DNA of 30,273 bases from Reclinomonas americana ATCC 50394 (lineage: Eukaryota; Jakobida; Jakobea; Jakobida). The number at the start of each line of letters is the position of its first letter. The stretch's first letter is position 1. Position numbers and translations under genes: made by a program. A model generated the notes under the pieces. That model ran no database searches. It saw only the letters and a list, made by a program, of their open reading frames with translations, and was not told the DNA's origin. Below, piece after piece: positions 1 through 11,507 of the stretch. The stretch is from positions 253,686 through 283,958 of the forward strand of contig PS015106.1 of assembly GCA_048213135.1 (NCBI GenBank), given 5' to 3'.

Positions 1-2
1 GT

Positions 3-2079
3 CCGCAGTCGGCCGCCGCGCCTGCATCGTCTCGTCGTCGTGCTGCGCTCCGGCGACCGGCCTCAGCGCCCCGTCCGGCCACCGCACACGACGACAAGTC
101 GGTCGTTGAGCCGTCGTCGGCGTCGGCCACCAGCACGACTGCCGCCGACACCATGGCCACGGCAGTGGTGCACGATCAGGAGCCGGCGAGCGCACGCATG
201 CAGGTCCTCAAGGCCAAGTGGGAGCAGTTCCGACGGTCACCAGTGCCGCCACCGTCACCACTCCGTCGTCGGGCAACGGGCGAGCCGCAGGAGGCAGACT
301 TGACGCACGACAGCAGCGGTTTGGAAATGGGCGACGATGATGATGACAGCAGCAGTGGCGGCGGCGAGGAGAACTGGTCGTGCAGCTCCAGCGAACACGG
401 GAACGAGCCGGATGCCGCTACTGCTGCGCGTGGCAAGGCTCCTCCACCGGCATCCACACTTCGTCGCTCCTCGGCATCCATTCTCAGTTACGCTGGCGAT
501 TTGCTAAGAATGTGCTGCCTGCCTTGCTGACTTTGTGTGTTGTTGTAGGTCGACTGCAAACGCCTGCGCCACCGTCTGGACGCCGACCAATGTCAGCTCG
601 CCCGGGATCGTTCCGCCGTCGGTGAGAGCACTCGCTTTCGTGCCTTTTACTCGGCACGTGTGCTTTCGTACTGAAGTGACTCGCAGCTCCGAGTCGACGA
701 GCAAGCTGCCGCAGCGACCGCAGACGGCGCGAGAGGCGCGTGATGGCCAAGTGATTACGCGTGCCAGTGTGGCAGAGGCGTCCAAGGTCGACGACTACGT
801 GCACAAGTTGTACGGGTTTGTGCTCCACGATTTGGAGTACCGCTCGCTCAAGATGAAGCAGCGAACGGTGAGTATTGTACCTCTTCCACAAGTCTTCGCA
901 GTCAGTTGCTCACTCGTGTGTGTGTGTAGATTGAGACGCACTTTGAGCAAGCGGAGCGTGTGATGAAGGACCTGGAGCGACGGGAGCGGGAGGCGCAGGA
1001 GGAGTTGCGCAAGGCGCGCGATGACAGGTCGGCTGCCGAGGAGTCGCTGCGCCAGGGCAACAGGTTTTACGAGGAGATGTTGCTGAAGAAGGACGAGATG
1101 ACGGAGCGAGAGCGTATTGCGGAGGCNNNNNNNNNNNNNNNNNNNNGGAAGTCGAGGCCACGCGTCGTCAGCGTGAAACCGAATTGGCCAAGTTGCAAGC
1201 GATGCAGGAGAAGGCGCAGGTGAAGGCGGCCGAGTTGGAGGAGAAGCTGAAGGCGGTGAATCCGGCCGAGCTGGAGCGCTTGCGCCGTGACGAGATTGAG
1301 TGGTTGCAGGAACGCAAGTGAGTGACGGGCTCTGTGGTCACCGTGCTGGTGTTGCCGACAAAGCTAATTCGTGTGTGACGATAACAGGAGGCTGAACGAC
1401 GAGCTGGAGCGGTGGAAGAAGATTGCCGCGGGTGACTTGCCGCATCCTGACGTGCGTTTTTTTCAACTGGCCTCTTCGTTGCTGTCAGTGTGCTTACCAT
1501 GGTGGCGGTGCAGGTGCTGGCCATGTCCATGGCCCTGCGCAACGTGCAGCAAGGCAAGAAGGCCAACGAGACGTCGCAAGAGTTGTCGTACGAGGAGATG
1601 CTGTCGAGCTTCGACACGAAGAACACATCGGCGGCCGAGATTCAACGCAGTTGCGACTCATTGCCCCTTGTTGACACGCGCAGAGAGAGACGACGGTGCT
1701 TACTCTCTACTCCGCAGAGCTCATGCTGGCCAATCCGGACGCGTGGAAGTTCTTCCTGCCCAAGTCGCGCGAACAAAAGGAGCGCATGCTAAAGGAAATT
1801 GCCGAGATGCGCAAGGATCTGCGCGACCGGTACCACAAGCTGGTAGTGGCGCAGGACTTGCCGCTGCCGGAGCCTGAGCCCGAGCAGCATCGGCACCCCG
1901 ATCGACTGCCAAAGACGAGCTACAAGGCGTCGCCGTCGCACGTCAAGGCACGAGCCAAGGCCCGTCCACCGTTCGTGCTCGACAAGACGCCGCGACCGAC
2001 ACCGTTGCCGCCGGACTGGGAGACAATCAAGCCACGCGTGCAAAGCATGCGAGCTCGTTCCGCATCGCCCGAGTGGTGA
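3..2079 (+). CDS. coiled-coil protein, 5' end possibly outside window
   Basis: I do not recognise the family. Exons by splice and frame logic: 3 or 153-486, 549-621, 687-867, 930-1317 (broken by a 20-N gap at 1127-1146), 1388-1451, 1514-1649 and 1718-2079. The N-terminal part is low complexity (Ala/Ser/Pro/Arg, an acidic DDDDD run). A Glu/Arg/Lys/Gln-rich coiled coil covers about 930-1440, followed by a basic Pro/Arg tail ending RSASPEW. The ATG at 153 has a good context (ACCATGG), but the frame is open to the window edge and reads like the same low-complexity protein, so the true start may lie upstream. The gap length must be a multiple of three, not 20, to keep the coiled-coil frame. The stop is 75 bp before PGAP1. 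A cytoskeletal or ciliary role is only a guess from the coiled coil. Confidence 0.72.
1127..1146. other. 20-N assembly gap inside a coding exon
   Basis: Twenty Ns between two halves of one coiled-coil exon. The frame before the gap (ending RERIAEA) and after it (EVEATRRQ) agree only if the missing length is a multiple of three, so 20 is a placeholder. The other 20-N runs are at 20891-20910, 21409-21428, 23196-23215, 23778-23797 and 29546-29565. Confidence 0.95.
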
Positions 2080-2154
2080 TGGTTGAAGAATGAAGTGTGT
2101 GAAGTCGAGGACGCGATCAATCGTCCTTTTCGCGTGACCCGAGAGGAGGCAATC

Positions 2155-5100
2155 ATGCCGCGACTCGTGTCGCGGCTGTTCCTGGTGCTGCTGATGCTGC
2201 CTGCAGTGCTCCTCTCTCTCGTCGCCTTGTGGGTGGTGTACGTGCAGACGCCCACATCGACAGTGTTGCGTCTCTTGTCGTCATGCACGACTTGTCTTGC
2301 ACACGCAACTCACTCGCGACAGGCCAGTCTGCAACCCGACTGCACCATGACATACATGTGGCAAGACTACATCGAGTGTGGGCTCAGCGAGGGCGGTGAT
2401 TCTGCGGATGCGGCTGCATTGCTGTCTCGTCGCAACTATCGCCTGTGGATCTATCGACCGCAACAGCAGACCACCTCCTCGGAGACACTCACCGAGGTGC
2501 ATTCACTGTGATGGTGCCTCTCTCTCTTTCTGCGGTGCACGCACTCATGCCCTCGCTGCACAGCTTCGTCGCGATTCCGATCCAGTCTTGTTCATTCACG
2601 GCAATGCTGGTCACTTCAAGCAGGTCCGCAGTCTCGGCAGTGAGACCGATCGCGTGTGGCGCCACCGTGCCAAGGTGCGACGAGAGTTGTATGTCTCGCG
2701 CGCGACTCTGCTGTTGGTTGTTGACGCTCGCGTGGCGTGGCGATGCACAGGATGGGTGGACCGCCAAGAACGGTGCATCGCTGTTGTGGTACACCATCGA
2801 CTTTGCACACGTGTTCTCGGCGATCCACGGTGCCGTGCTCGACAGCCACGTGGCGCATGCAGTTCTGTCGGCATCCCCCCGTCTCTCCCTTTTTGCTGTT
2901 ACGAGATCACTCACGCTTGCGGGGCGGCAGGTCGAGTGCCTGCAGTACTTGTACCATGTTCATGGTGGACGACCGATCTATCTCGTCGGGCACTCCATGG
3001 GAGGCCTGGTGGCACGCTTGGCCCTGCAGCGCTTGCACGATAGTCCCGTGCGTGCTGCGGTACGGGTGCTCATCACGCTGGGAACCCCACACCGGTGAGT
3101 GTGTTTCATAGCATTGTTGTGAGTTTGAGTTCACTCACCATCCACGTGGCGTGTGCTCCCGAACGAACGTTCCAGGTGGAGCGTGTTGCCACTTGGCGCC
3201 GCCATGTGGAATCTGTACGGCGATCTGCAGCCGTTGCCGTCGCTGGCCAGCATTGCTGCCAAGTATGTTTGACTGGTGACGATGTCCTGAACCCAGTTGT
3301 CGACTCACTTGCCGATGCAGAGAAACGAGCTACCCGCTGGTGATTGCCGTGAGCGGCGGCTTTGGTGACTTTGAGGTCGACTGGCGCTCGAGCAATGTCG
3401 GCCACGTGACGCTGTCGTCGCCACAGATGCGCGGCGTCCGCATGCCAACAGATCACAGGGTCGGTGATGGCGCGCCTCTTGCTTCATCTCGATGAATTAC
3501 TGACGTTGGTGTGCAGTGCCTGGTGTGGTGCAAGGAAATCGTGTCGGCGCTGTCGCGCATGCTGTACGACATGCAGGGCTACACTGGCGTGACGCACGTG
3601 GAGTGGCTGGCCAAGATCGCCACCGACAGTTTGCGTGGCGTTTCACTGGCGTCGGTGGCCGCCGCCAACAATGGCATCCCACTGAATCCCGGTGTGTGGA
3701 GTCGCGGCATGATGCCCTTGTCGCACCCGGCGCATCCCACCGAGTGCGAGTTCCGATGGGTGCGCATGGGCACACCGCAGTGGCGATTTGAGACCGACGA
3801 GTCCGCCGTCGCCGCCACCGTTCCCTTGGCATTCTCACTGAATGTGACTCACTGGTGAGTGAGTGAGGGAGAGAGGGAGGGAGAGGGAGATTGTGGGGCT
3901 GACTGTTGCACAACAACAGTGGACCGTGGCTGGAGGTTCACACCTCGAGCGCCTATCGTCGCGAATTCAACGAGTACAATCCGCAACTGTCTGTGGATCT
4001 GCGCAGTCAGTGGCCGGTGAGTAGCGGCGGCGACACGCTGCGGATGGTGAGGCCTGGTGGATTCATTTCCCTGCCTTTGGCTTGCTCACTCTGTCGCAGC
4101 CCATGTCATCTGTGATGCCATTGTGGGATGCTCCGCCCCCGCCGTCTGCGGAGCGACGGCAGCGACTGCATGCAGCCGGCATGTTGCCATCGGCAGGTGC
4201 ACGAGACTCGTTGCATTCTACGCTGTTTGGCGTCATCAACGTGTCGCCCGTGGCGGAAGGCGGTGCGCAATTGATTGTGGAGGTGCCGGCGACACTTGCC
4301 AATGATGTGGCGCGCACGCATTTCGAGGCGCGCTTGCGGCCAAGTAGGGGTGAGTGGTGATGATTTGTGCTTTGCTGCCTCGCCTCACTCACTCCTGCAC
4401 TCAGAGTTGTCCTCCATCCGCCATTTTACATTTGAGCGCACTGGTCTGGCCACGACACTCTTTGTGCCCACCTTCCGCGTAGTGGTCGGCGATAGCGCAG
4501 AGAGCACACAGTGCGGATCACTGCATCTGGAGCCTCCACCACAATTATTTGACGACGAGATGCCGGCGGATCCGGCTGCCGAGATGATGGCACATCGAGC
4601 CATGACGCTGAGCGTGGAGTGCGATGGAGCCGACGACCACGTGTGGAATGCGGTGGCGGTCGGGCAGTGGATGGTCATGAGTGAGAATCCGCATCGTCCG
4701 CGCTACTGGACGGCGCCAGGGCCCGGAACATGCCGGGCCTCGTTGATTGCCGCTCCCGGTTGTGACCTGACGGTGGGAATGCTTGCAGCTCCTTTGCATC
4801 AGTTGTTGTTCCCTTACCATGAGTGGGATGCTGTAGGTGGAAATGGGTGTGGATTGGTGGCACTCGTCGCGTGAGCTACTGATGCAGGCGTTTGCGCATG
4901 TGTTTGAGTGTCTGGCATTACTGGCCCTTTTTGGTACTCTCTTTGCCGGTCGCTTACCATCGTCGTCACTTGTCGCCACGCTGGCTGTTGTCTGCGCGTT
5001 GCTGCCGACCGTGGACGAGTTCGGCAGTCGGGAACCGCTGGCGGCGTTGGTGGTGGCCGGTGTGGCCGTGTCATCGGCCTTGGTGTTGCATGTGGCGCTC

Positions 5101-5730
5101 CTCCTGCCACTGTTTTGGTTGCTGCAGCTGCTCACTCGGTGAGCCATCCTTCCTGGCATAGAAGGCACTCGTGGTGTACGTACTCACGATGATGCTATGT
5201 ACAGGTGGATAAGACGACCGCCTTCGTCGATCATGCTCGTCTGCAGTGCGGTGACGCTCTCTGCTCTCTGGTGGCTTCACCCCATGTGGAGCCTGCTGGC
5301 CGCCAGTGCACTGTACACTCCGCTGTGCAGCTTGCCCAACAAGCGTCCGGAACAGCTGACGTATCTCCTGTTCCTGTGTGGCGTCTTTGCCGTGCCCTCG
5401 GCCTTTGCCGGCTACGGCAGCATCATGGAGTCGACGTCGGCAGCCATTATTGTGTTGCTCCTTCTCGCATCCGCCACATGTTGCGTCTCTCGCACGCCAC
5501 TTGACCATCCAGTAATCTCACCTTTGCACGTCGATGCAGGGACTCACGTGAGGCACACGGAGCACGCAATGCTCTCCTGCGCGCTCTTCATCGCCTGCTG
5601 GTTCGAACTGAACGCCAGCCTGCACGTCACGTGTAGTGGCATGTACATTGCGCTTCTTGGCGGCTGCGTTTCACAATTACAAAGGATATCTCCGGATGAA
5701 GAGGAGCCGCAGCCTCAGAAGCTCGACTGA
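2155..5730 (+). CDS. PGAP1: GPI inositol-deacylase (PGAP1/Bst1 family)
   Basis: An ER membrane serine lipase that removes the acyl chain from the inositol of GPI anchors so that GPI proteins can leave the ER. Twelve exons (2155-2496, 2564-2674, 2751-2861, 2931-3094, 3176-3262, 3321-3459, 3517-3854, 3920-4016, 4100-4349, 4405-4772, 4837-5138, 5205-5730) give 944 residues, close to the human protein. Visible in order: an N-terminal membrane helix (LVLLMLPAVLLSLVALWVVY), the family motif CTMTYMW, HGNAGHFKQVRSLGS, the lipase elbow GHSMGG (Ser nucleophile, codons 2988-3005), the conserved TDH-x-x-LVWCKE region, and a C-terminal run of hydrophobic helices from 4880 on. The family start is the ATG at 2155; the same frame is open a little upstream. 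A 60-nt in-frame stretch at 2262-2321 (GTGTTG...GACAG) could be one more intron. The last 200 codons are less certain. Confidence 0.93.
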
Positions 5731-5804
5731 CAACGGCGAAGAAGTGAACGCCGCGCCCTTGGTTGTCCTTGTTGTCGTCGTGTTCGGATCTTGCAAAAGT
5801 GGAG

Positions 5805-7687
5805 ATGCGCGCAGTCGGTCTTGTTGTCGCCTGCATTGCACTGGCGCTTGTCGTGGCAGCCATGGAGACACCTCTGCTGCGCGGGCCCACCTCTTCTTCC
5901 TCTGTCGCTGGCACTCCACAAGTCACACTCAAGCGACTGTCAACACAACCCGTGATTGATCACACCAACAGCGGTGCGTGCAGCACTCCCTCACACGCAC
6001 ACACACACGTGCAAGTCACTCGCTCAATCCTCGCACACACACAGACTACCAGTACAACTACAACGTGGCGCTGCTGGAGGTGTGTGCATTCCTGTGGCAT
6101 TGTGCGCTTATTCTCCGACACTCTCTCACTTGCGATCACTGTGCAGGATGCGATCTTGGGCGATGCGCTGCTGGTGCGCGTGCAGAACCTCACACAGAAC
6201 GAGCACTCGCCATACTGTGACACCGTCGAGCATTGTGTATGTGCGCACGAGTGACCCCAATGATCTGTCTTATGAGCGAGTGTCGCGAAGCAGTTGCGAC
6301 AAGGAGGTGTGCATTGTTGTCTGTCTTTGTGTGCTCTCTGATCGAGTCGTTCCACACGCGCGTAAGATGTCGTGCTGGGTCCGAATGACTTTCAGCCGGG
6401 CGGTGCCGAGGATCCGCGAGTTGTTGCGTGTCTTGTGCCTTGTCGAGTGCACAACGATGCTCGTGACTGATGGTGGTGTCGTGCAGGTGTACAACCCCAA
6501 CGACGGCAAGTACTACTGCTTCTTCACGAGTGTGGTGAACGACGGCAACGGCGGGCTGTTTGCGCGACTGGCGCTGGCGACGGCCACCGATCCATATCCT
6601 CTGTTCCCCTCCCTCCCTTGTGCGCTTGTTGCCTCGTCATCGTGGTGCCTTGACTCTTCATCTGTTGCACATCGAAGCCGTGGACGTTCCAGGGTCTGGT
6701 GTTCCCCAACGGCGGCTGGTCCAAGTCTGGTTTGTGCATCTTTGTGGTGTCTTGAGTGTTGCCTGCTGACTGAGATCGTCTCCTCGACGTACAGCGGCGC
6801 TGCTGATGCAATCGAACGGCGGTCTGTTGTTCTGGGGTGACACGAGCATCCAGGTGGCGACCACCACCGACTACAAGTCGTACAAGTGAGCTCTCATCGC
6901 CGATGCATGAGCAATATCTGACGTGGTTTCTCTGACACGGAAGCACGTGTGCAGCAACACTGGCCACGTCTTGATTGCGCCGCGCAGCGACTCGTTCGAC
7001 TCGGCGCTGGTGGAGAGTGGCCCTGCACCGATGCGCCTCAGCAACGGTGTGGATGCACGATGCTCTATTTTCTTACCGCCTGCGCTGTTTTCTGACTCTT
7101 CCTTGACTCGCAGGCGATTATCTCTTCCTGTACAACTCGGCGCGCCAGTTACGTGACGCGAGGGACATACTACTGTGTCACCTGCCCGTGCTCACTCCCT
7201 GCCCCGCAGATGGTCCGACCCGAACCCGAAGAATTACAATCTGCAGGTGCGGATTCACGAACCCTGTCTCTCTCTGAGCAATGCTTACTCAGTCACCCTG
7301 TGCAGTACAATCTTGGCTACGTGATCCTCGACGGCGGCGACCCCACCATTGTCAAGCAGCGCAGGTTCACCCCAAGCAGCATCGATCGTCGACACCTTGT
7401 TCATTCGCTCACTTGTATGGCTTGTATCGCAGCGACACGCCGATCCTGTCACCCGAGCTCGACTGGGAGACATGCGACAATGAGTCGGGCATCCTGGGTC
7501 TCACGCCGAATGTGGTCTTTGTGGAAGGTCAGTCCCTTCTTGAAACGCATGCTGGAACAAGATGCAAAAGAACTCACCGCATCACACAGGCTGGAAGCGC
7601 ATCGGCACCAGCGACACCTTCCTGGTGCCCTACCAGGGCTGCGACTCGCGCGTGGGCGTCGCACAAATCACCGTCACCTTCTCTTGA
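5805..7687 (+). CDS. secreted GH130-like glycosidase/phosphorylase-type propeller protein
   Basis: Resembles glycoside hydrolase family 130 (beta-mannoside phosphorylases and relatives, a five-bladed propeller). Thirteen short exons: 5805-5973, 6045-6079, 6147-6292, 6367-6422, 6487-6593, 6671-6729, 6795-6885, 6955-7046, 7114-7147, 7210-7246, 7306-7364, 7433-7527, 7590-7687. If one surplus base in exon 3 is ignored, the coding length is exactly 359 codons (358 residues plus stop), a normal GH130 size. It starts with a signal peptide or anchor (AVGLVVACIALALVVAAM). GH130-like signatures: DALLVRVQN, GGAEDPRV, SGPAPMRLSNGDYLFLYNSA, DGGDPTIVKQRSDTPILSPE, NVVFVEG and a closing GCDSRVGVAQI. Exon 3 carries an apparent +1 frame change near 6213-6232, and the intron at 6594 is an AT-AC intron. 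Substrate unknown; likely acts in the secretory pathway or outside the cell. Confidence 0.8.
6594..6670 (+). other. U12-type (AT-AC) spliceosomal intron
   Basis: No GT-AG pair restores the GH130-like frame here, but removing 6594-6670 does exactly (…ATDP|SKPWTFQGLVF). The intron begins ATATCCTCT, one base from the U12 consensus ATATCCTTT, and ends TTGCAC. A U12-like branch site TGCCTTGAC lies at 6646-6654, with its A 17 nt from the 3' end. These three features together are the hallmark of a minor-spliceosome AT-AC intron. Confidence 0.82.
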
Positions 7688-7769
7688 GCGCGGAAACAAT
7701 GAATGGCGCGATGCTCGCTGTGAAGGCGGGAAATCAAATCACAATCACACAGTGTGGGAGTTGAGAATC

Positions 7770-8667
7770 ATGGTCACTCTCAGATGCAAGTTGGTCGTCG
7801 TTGGTCTGTGTCCCTCGCTCACTCACTCTCTACAGTGTGCACATGACAAGCCGCTCACTGCCTGTCTCTCTCTTCTCTCTCTCTCACACACACACAACAG
7901 GCGCGTCAACGGTCGGCAAGAGCTGTCTGTGCCAGATGTTTCACAGCAATGGCACCACGTTTGCCAAGAACTACGTCATGGTGCGCGCCAAGACACTCTC
8001 ACTCTCACTCTTGCTCACTCTTGCTCACTGGCCTTGCTCAGACGGATGGCGTGGAGTTGTCAGTCAAGCCGGTTCACATCCCCGACAGCGAGGTCACTGT
8101 GGAGCTGTACATTCACGATGTGTCGGGCCACGAGTTGTATGATGACATGGTGCCCTCACTGGTGCGTCTCACTCTCTCACTGTTCTTTCACTCTCTTCAC
8201 TGCTAAAGTCGCTTGCAGATTGACGGATTCAACGCCTTCATGTTGGTTTTCGACACCACATCGCCCGAGTCGTTCAGGGCCACTGCCAAGTGGTTGGATG
8301 TGCTGAAGCAGTCGCGACCAGAGATCCAGAATGTGCCTTGTTACGTCTGCGTGCGCACAGGCGTGTGTGAGCCTCGTTCTTACCTGTTGGCGCACAGGTG
8401 TCGTGGTGGCCAATAAGATCGATCTGAAGCAGCGACAGGCAGTGTCACTGGACGAGGCGGCGTTCTTTGCGCAGCGACACGGACTGCAGCTGTTCCTCTC
8501 GTCGGCGGTGCGTGAAAAGGGATCGAGGGCATGCGATGATCGTGTCTCTTATCAATTTCGTGTCGCAGCTGACGGGCGAGGAGGTTGACACGCCGTTCAA
8601 CTTTATCGCCACTCTCTTCTACCGCATGTACTGCGAACAGCTGAAGGATATTGCAGCAATGGTGTGA
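7770..8667 (+). CDS. IFT27: intraflagellar transport protein 27 (Rab-like GTPase)
   Basis: A small Rab-like GTPase of the IFT-B complex, which with IFT25 supports BBSome-linked export from cilia. Six exons (7770-7803, 7901-7980, 8042-8161, 8219-8339, 8398-8507, 8569-8667) encode 187 residues, the family's usual size. Seen: P-loop GASTVGKS, then the family-typical stretch FHSNGTTFAKNYVM, G3 DVSGHE (the Gln/His position differs from classical Rabs), NKID (G4), SSA (G5), and the C-terminal ATLFYRMYCEQLKDI. There is no C-terminal prenylation cysteine, as expected for IFT27. The intron at 8340 uses a GTTACG donor; using it gives NVPCVVVANKID, the normal Rab strand. The start is 82 bp after the previous stop. 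Its presence implies a ciliated life stage. Confidence 0.94.
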
Positions 8668-8778
8668 TCGTGGTTCCGCGACAGGCGTGCACCCCCTTTC
8701 ATCCACATCGGCAGTCTCATTGTTTCATAAACGAAAAACCCACCCATTCCACCGATTGTCGGCGTAGCATGCGCGTGA
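8668..8778. other. 111-bp convergent intergenic spacer
   Basis: Separates the stop of IFT27 from the stop of the TMEM214-like gene, so both 3' UTRs must fit in or overlap here. CATAAA at 8726-8731, 59 bp after the IFT27 stop, is a candidate polyadenylation signal. No gene seen. Confidence 0.7.
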
Positions 8779-11406
8779 TCAGACCCATCTGCCGGCGCCC
8801 ACCTTGAACGCCAGCCAGAAGCCGGCCAAAGCAGCACCGCCAGTCAGCACGAGTCGCAGAATGGTGACACCCCATGAGGGGCCAGTGACGCTGCGTGCCG
8901 CCACCACCGCTTGCACCGCCACGTCGCCAGAGCTGCAGGGCATGGGAGTGAGCTCGTGCGCTCACTGCCATCGAGGAAGTGATCAAAAGTGACGTACCGC
9001 GCCGCGCTTCCTGCGGAGCCGCTGGCATTCGTTCTCCTGTTGGCGGCCGAGGCAGCCAGAGAGGAGCGCATGTCGGCCAGCGAACTCACCATGCGCTGCA
9101 TCGAGGAGAGAGGGACAGGATTGAGTTTCTCTGATTGGGCACAAGGCAAGACGCACTACGCACCGAGCCCTGCTTGCGCAGCGTGGCCAGGTCAGCGGGC
9201 GACAGCTGCGGGGGCACGACAAGTGAGTGAGACTGTGCGTCTGCTGACGCGCGCGATCACTCTCACCTGCAAGATGTGTGGATTGCTGGGCGACTCGGCG
9301 ACCAGCCCTTTCAGCGCCGCTGTCAGCGAGTCCGCCACCTCCAGTGTCAGCTGCGCTCGCGACTATCGAATGAGCAACACGCGACCACGAAGCACGTTAC
9401 TCTCACCACATCAACATACCTGTCGCGACTCATCACGCCACCGTGTCGACAAGGCATTCACAACAAAGGCCACACACTCTGCGTCGGCGATTTGGTTCAC
9501 AGTGGAAGCACAGAACTTGTCCGTGACCAGTGATCGTGCACACATCCGTGCCAACTGTGCCGATGCACCGTGTGAGCGTGTAAGCCGATCAGAAGAAAAA
9601 GTGAGAAAAGGAGACGCACCAGCTGCTGCAGCGGCTCATGCGGCGTGTCCACTGCCAGACGAGCCAGCCGGCTAAAGTACACGCGAGGCGAGTGAGGACT
9701 GCCAAACACCACCGCCTGCAGAACGGTCTCCAGGGTTGCCGACATGATTTCGTTGTTGGCATCCGCAGCATGACCGACGTATTCCACCAGCGTGGCTGGG
9801 GCGACGTATTCCTGATTCGCCACATCACTGAGGCGGCAAAAAAGGGATTATAAGAAACAGCAGCAGCAACAAGAATGCAAAAGGAGGGGACGAAACTCGG
9901 CACTGAGACGAGCTTCACACGTGCGAGACAGGAATTGGAGGGCTTGCGTCTCCGCGGAACCGCCCACCAGCTCCGACACGGGGTGAAGCACATTCAAGAA
10001 CGCTGCGACGTACACACATCGAGATCAGAAGTCGGCGAATCCGCGCACACAGACAGGCAGTGGGGCAGACGTCCACGCAACAATAGATGGCGGCACGCGC
10101 GCTCACGGCACGCTGCTGCTCACAGAACCACAACAGACTCGACATAAACTTTCCATCGACGGGGAAGCGACGCGACGATTGCGACGCCAGGCGGAGGATG
10201 CGCGGTGCCACACTGGCAAAGTCATACGGCAGCGCTCGCACAGCCGCTTGCACCACCAGGCGCAATCCGAGACCGACGCCCGGCAAGCTGTCCGCCACAT
10301 CCGCCGGCAAATGCAACGCCTGCACAGAGCTCTCCAGGAAATCCGCTGCAGAGCCCACCGGCAACGACGAGCAGAAGCGCGCCAGCACACGGTTGACAGC
10401 CGGCGACACCGCCGAGGCAGGGAACGCCGGATCATTCAACGTCGCCGCCGACACATCATACACAAACGACATCTTGTTCTCACACGTGGCCGCCACCATG
10501 CGCAGCTGCTCGGCTGGATGGTTCCGGTAGCCCTCCACCGCCGCCGCAATCGCCTCCTCCAACGCATCCACCCTCAACTGCAACCAGACGCGTCAGCAGC
10601 ACGCCACCAACTTCGTCGGCAAACGACCCACGAAACATTTGCCACGGCCTCGGCCAACGATCGACGAGAGGAAGACGACGACGACGACGAGCCTCCCTGA
10701 TTCTGCTTGTTCTTCTTGGACTTGCCCTGTGCAGCTGCGTCGCACGCCCGGGTCACCACATGGCGCACGGCAGCAGACAACTCCACATGCAACACATACC
10801 AGCAGCCTTCGGAATCTCCACCGTCGTGACACTGTTGACACGCGCCTTCTCCGCCTTGACCTCCGCAATGCGTTTCACCAGTGCCGTAGTCGGTCGCTTC
10901 ACTGCGCAGCCGGCCTGCTGCGTCGCATCAATGCGCTTCATGGTTCCATTCAGTACCTATCACAACACAATGAGCGAATTTGAACGTGCAATGCATTGGT
11001 GATGACGAGACCTTCTTGGGTCCGCGCTTGCGCTCTCCACTGCTTTGCTCCGCTATGCGTGCCTCAAACTCCTCCAGCTCGTCGACATCAAACAAGGCCG
11101 CAGTCTCCGCAAAGACTCTGTGTGACGCGTGTCAGGCATGTCACACACGCACAGGCATGCACACACGCGCGTGCAACGCAACCCTCCGCCACTGACACTG
11201 GCCGATCCCATGCCGCTCTTTGCCTTCTTGCTGGCCTTGGGCTTTGGCACGGCAACCGCCTCCACAGCAGCAACTGGTGCAGCAGCAGCAGCAGCAGCTG
11301 GTGCAGCTGCCGACTTGGCCTTCTTCCCACCGCCTCCGCTGCGTGCGGATGCAGATGAGGCGTGCGCGTCGCCCGGACGAACCACAGACCAACCGTCGCT
11401 TGACAT
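8779..11406 (-). CDS. TMEM214-like ER membrane protein
   Basis: Twelve exons on the minus strand (11183-11406, 11012-11117, 10800-10956, 10637-10734, 10082-10577, 9921-10002, 9620-9827, 9420-9554, 9267-9350, 9164-9205, 8998-9095, 8779-8932) give 627 residues in a closed frame. Three things suggest TMEM214: the start MSSDGWSVVRPG followed by Gly/Lys/Ala-rich sequence (compare the family's short W-x-VV N-terminus), an alpha-helical middle with a conserved-looking segment (GKFMSSLLWFCEQQRA), and a single C-terminal membrane helix (ILRLVLTGGAALAGFWLAF) four-fifths of the way into the last exon. Mammalian TMEM214 is an ER protein linked to stress-induced apoptosis; its role in protists is not established. 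The family call rests on these features and total length only; the exon structure is firmer than the name. Two introns start GTTGCG. It shares a 101-bp divergent spacer with RRP1. Confidence 0.68.
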
Positions 11407-11507
11407 TCTGACAAGAGAGAGAGAGAGACGCAGTGCAGACAATTGGTGACATCATCATCATCGTCTTTCGCGTGTGTGCGTGGTGTGAGCAGCTCGTGTG
11501 TGTGGCG
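11407..11507. promoter_or_regulatory. 101-bp divergent promoter region
   Basis: Lies between the start codons of the TMEM214-like gene (minus) and RRP1 (plus), so it must hold both transcription starts. It contains a (GA)n run at 11416-11428 (CT on the minus strand, ending TTGTCAG one base before the minus ATG) and a CATCATCATCATCGTC stretch at 11450-11465. No TATA box is evident. The pyrimidine tract plus CAG next to the minus-strand ATG could be a 5' UTR splice acceptor or an initiator. Confidence 0.55.

Noticed and set aside
5480-5541. Extra intron near the PGAP1 C-terminus (GTCTCT...GATGCAG)
   Set aside because: Removing it shifts the frame into a stop within a few codons; the unspliced frame stays open to 5730.
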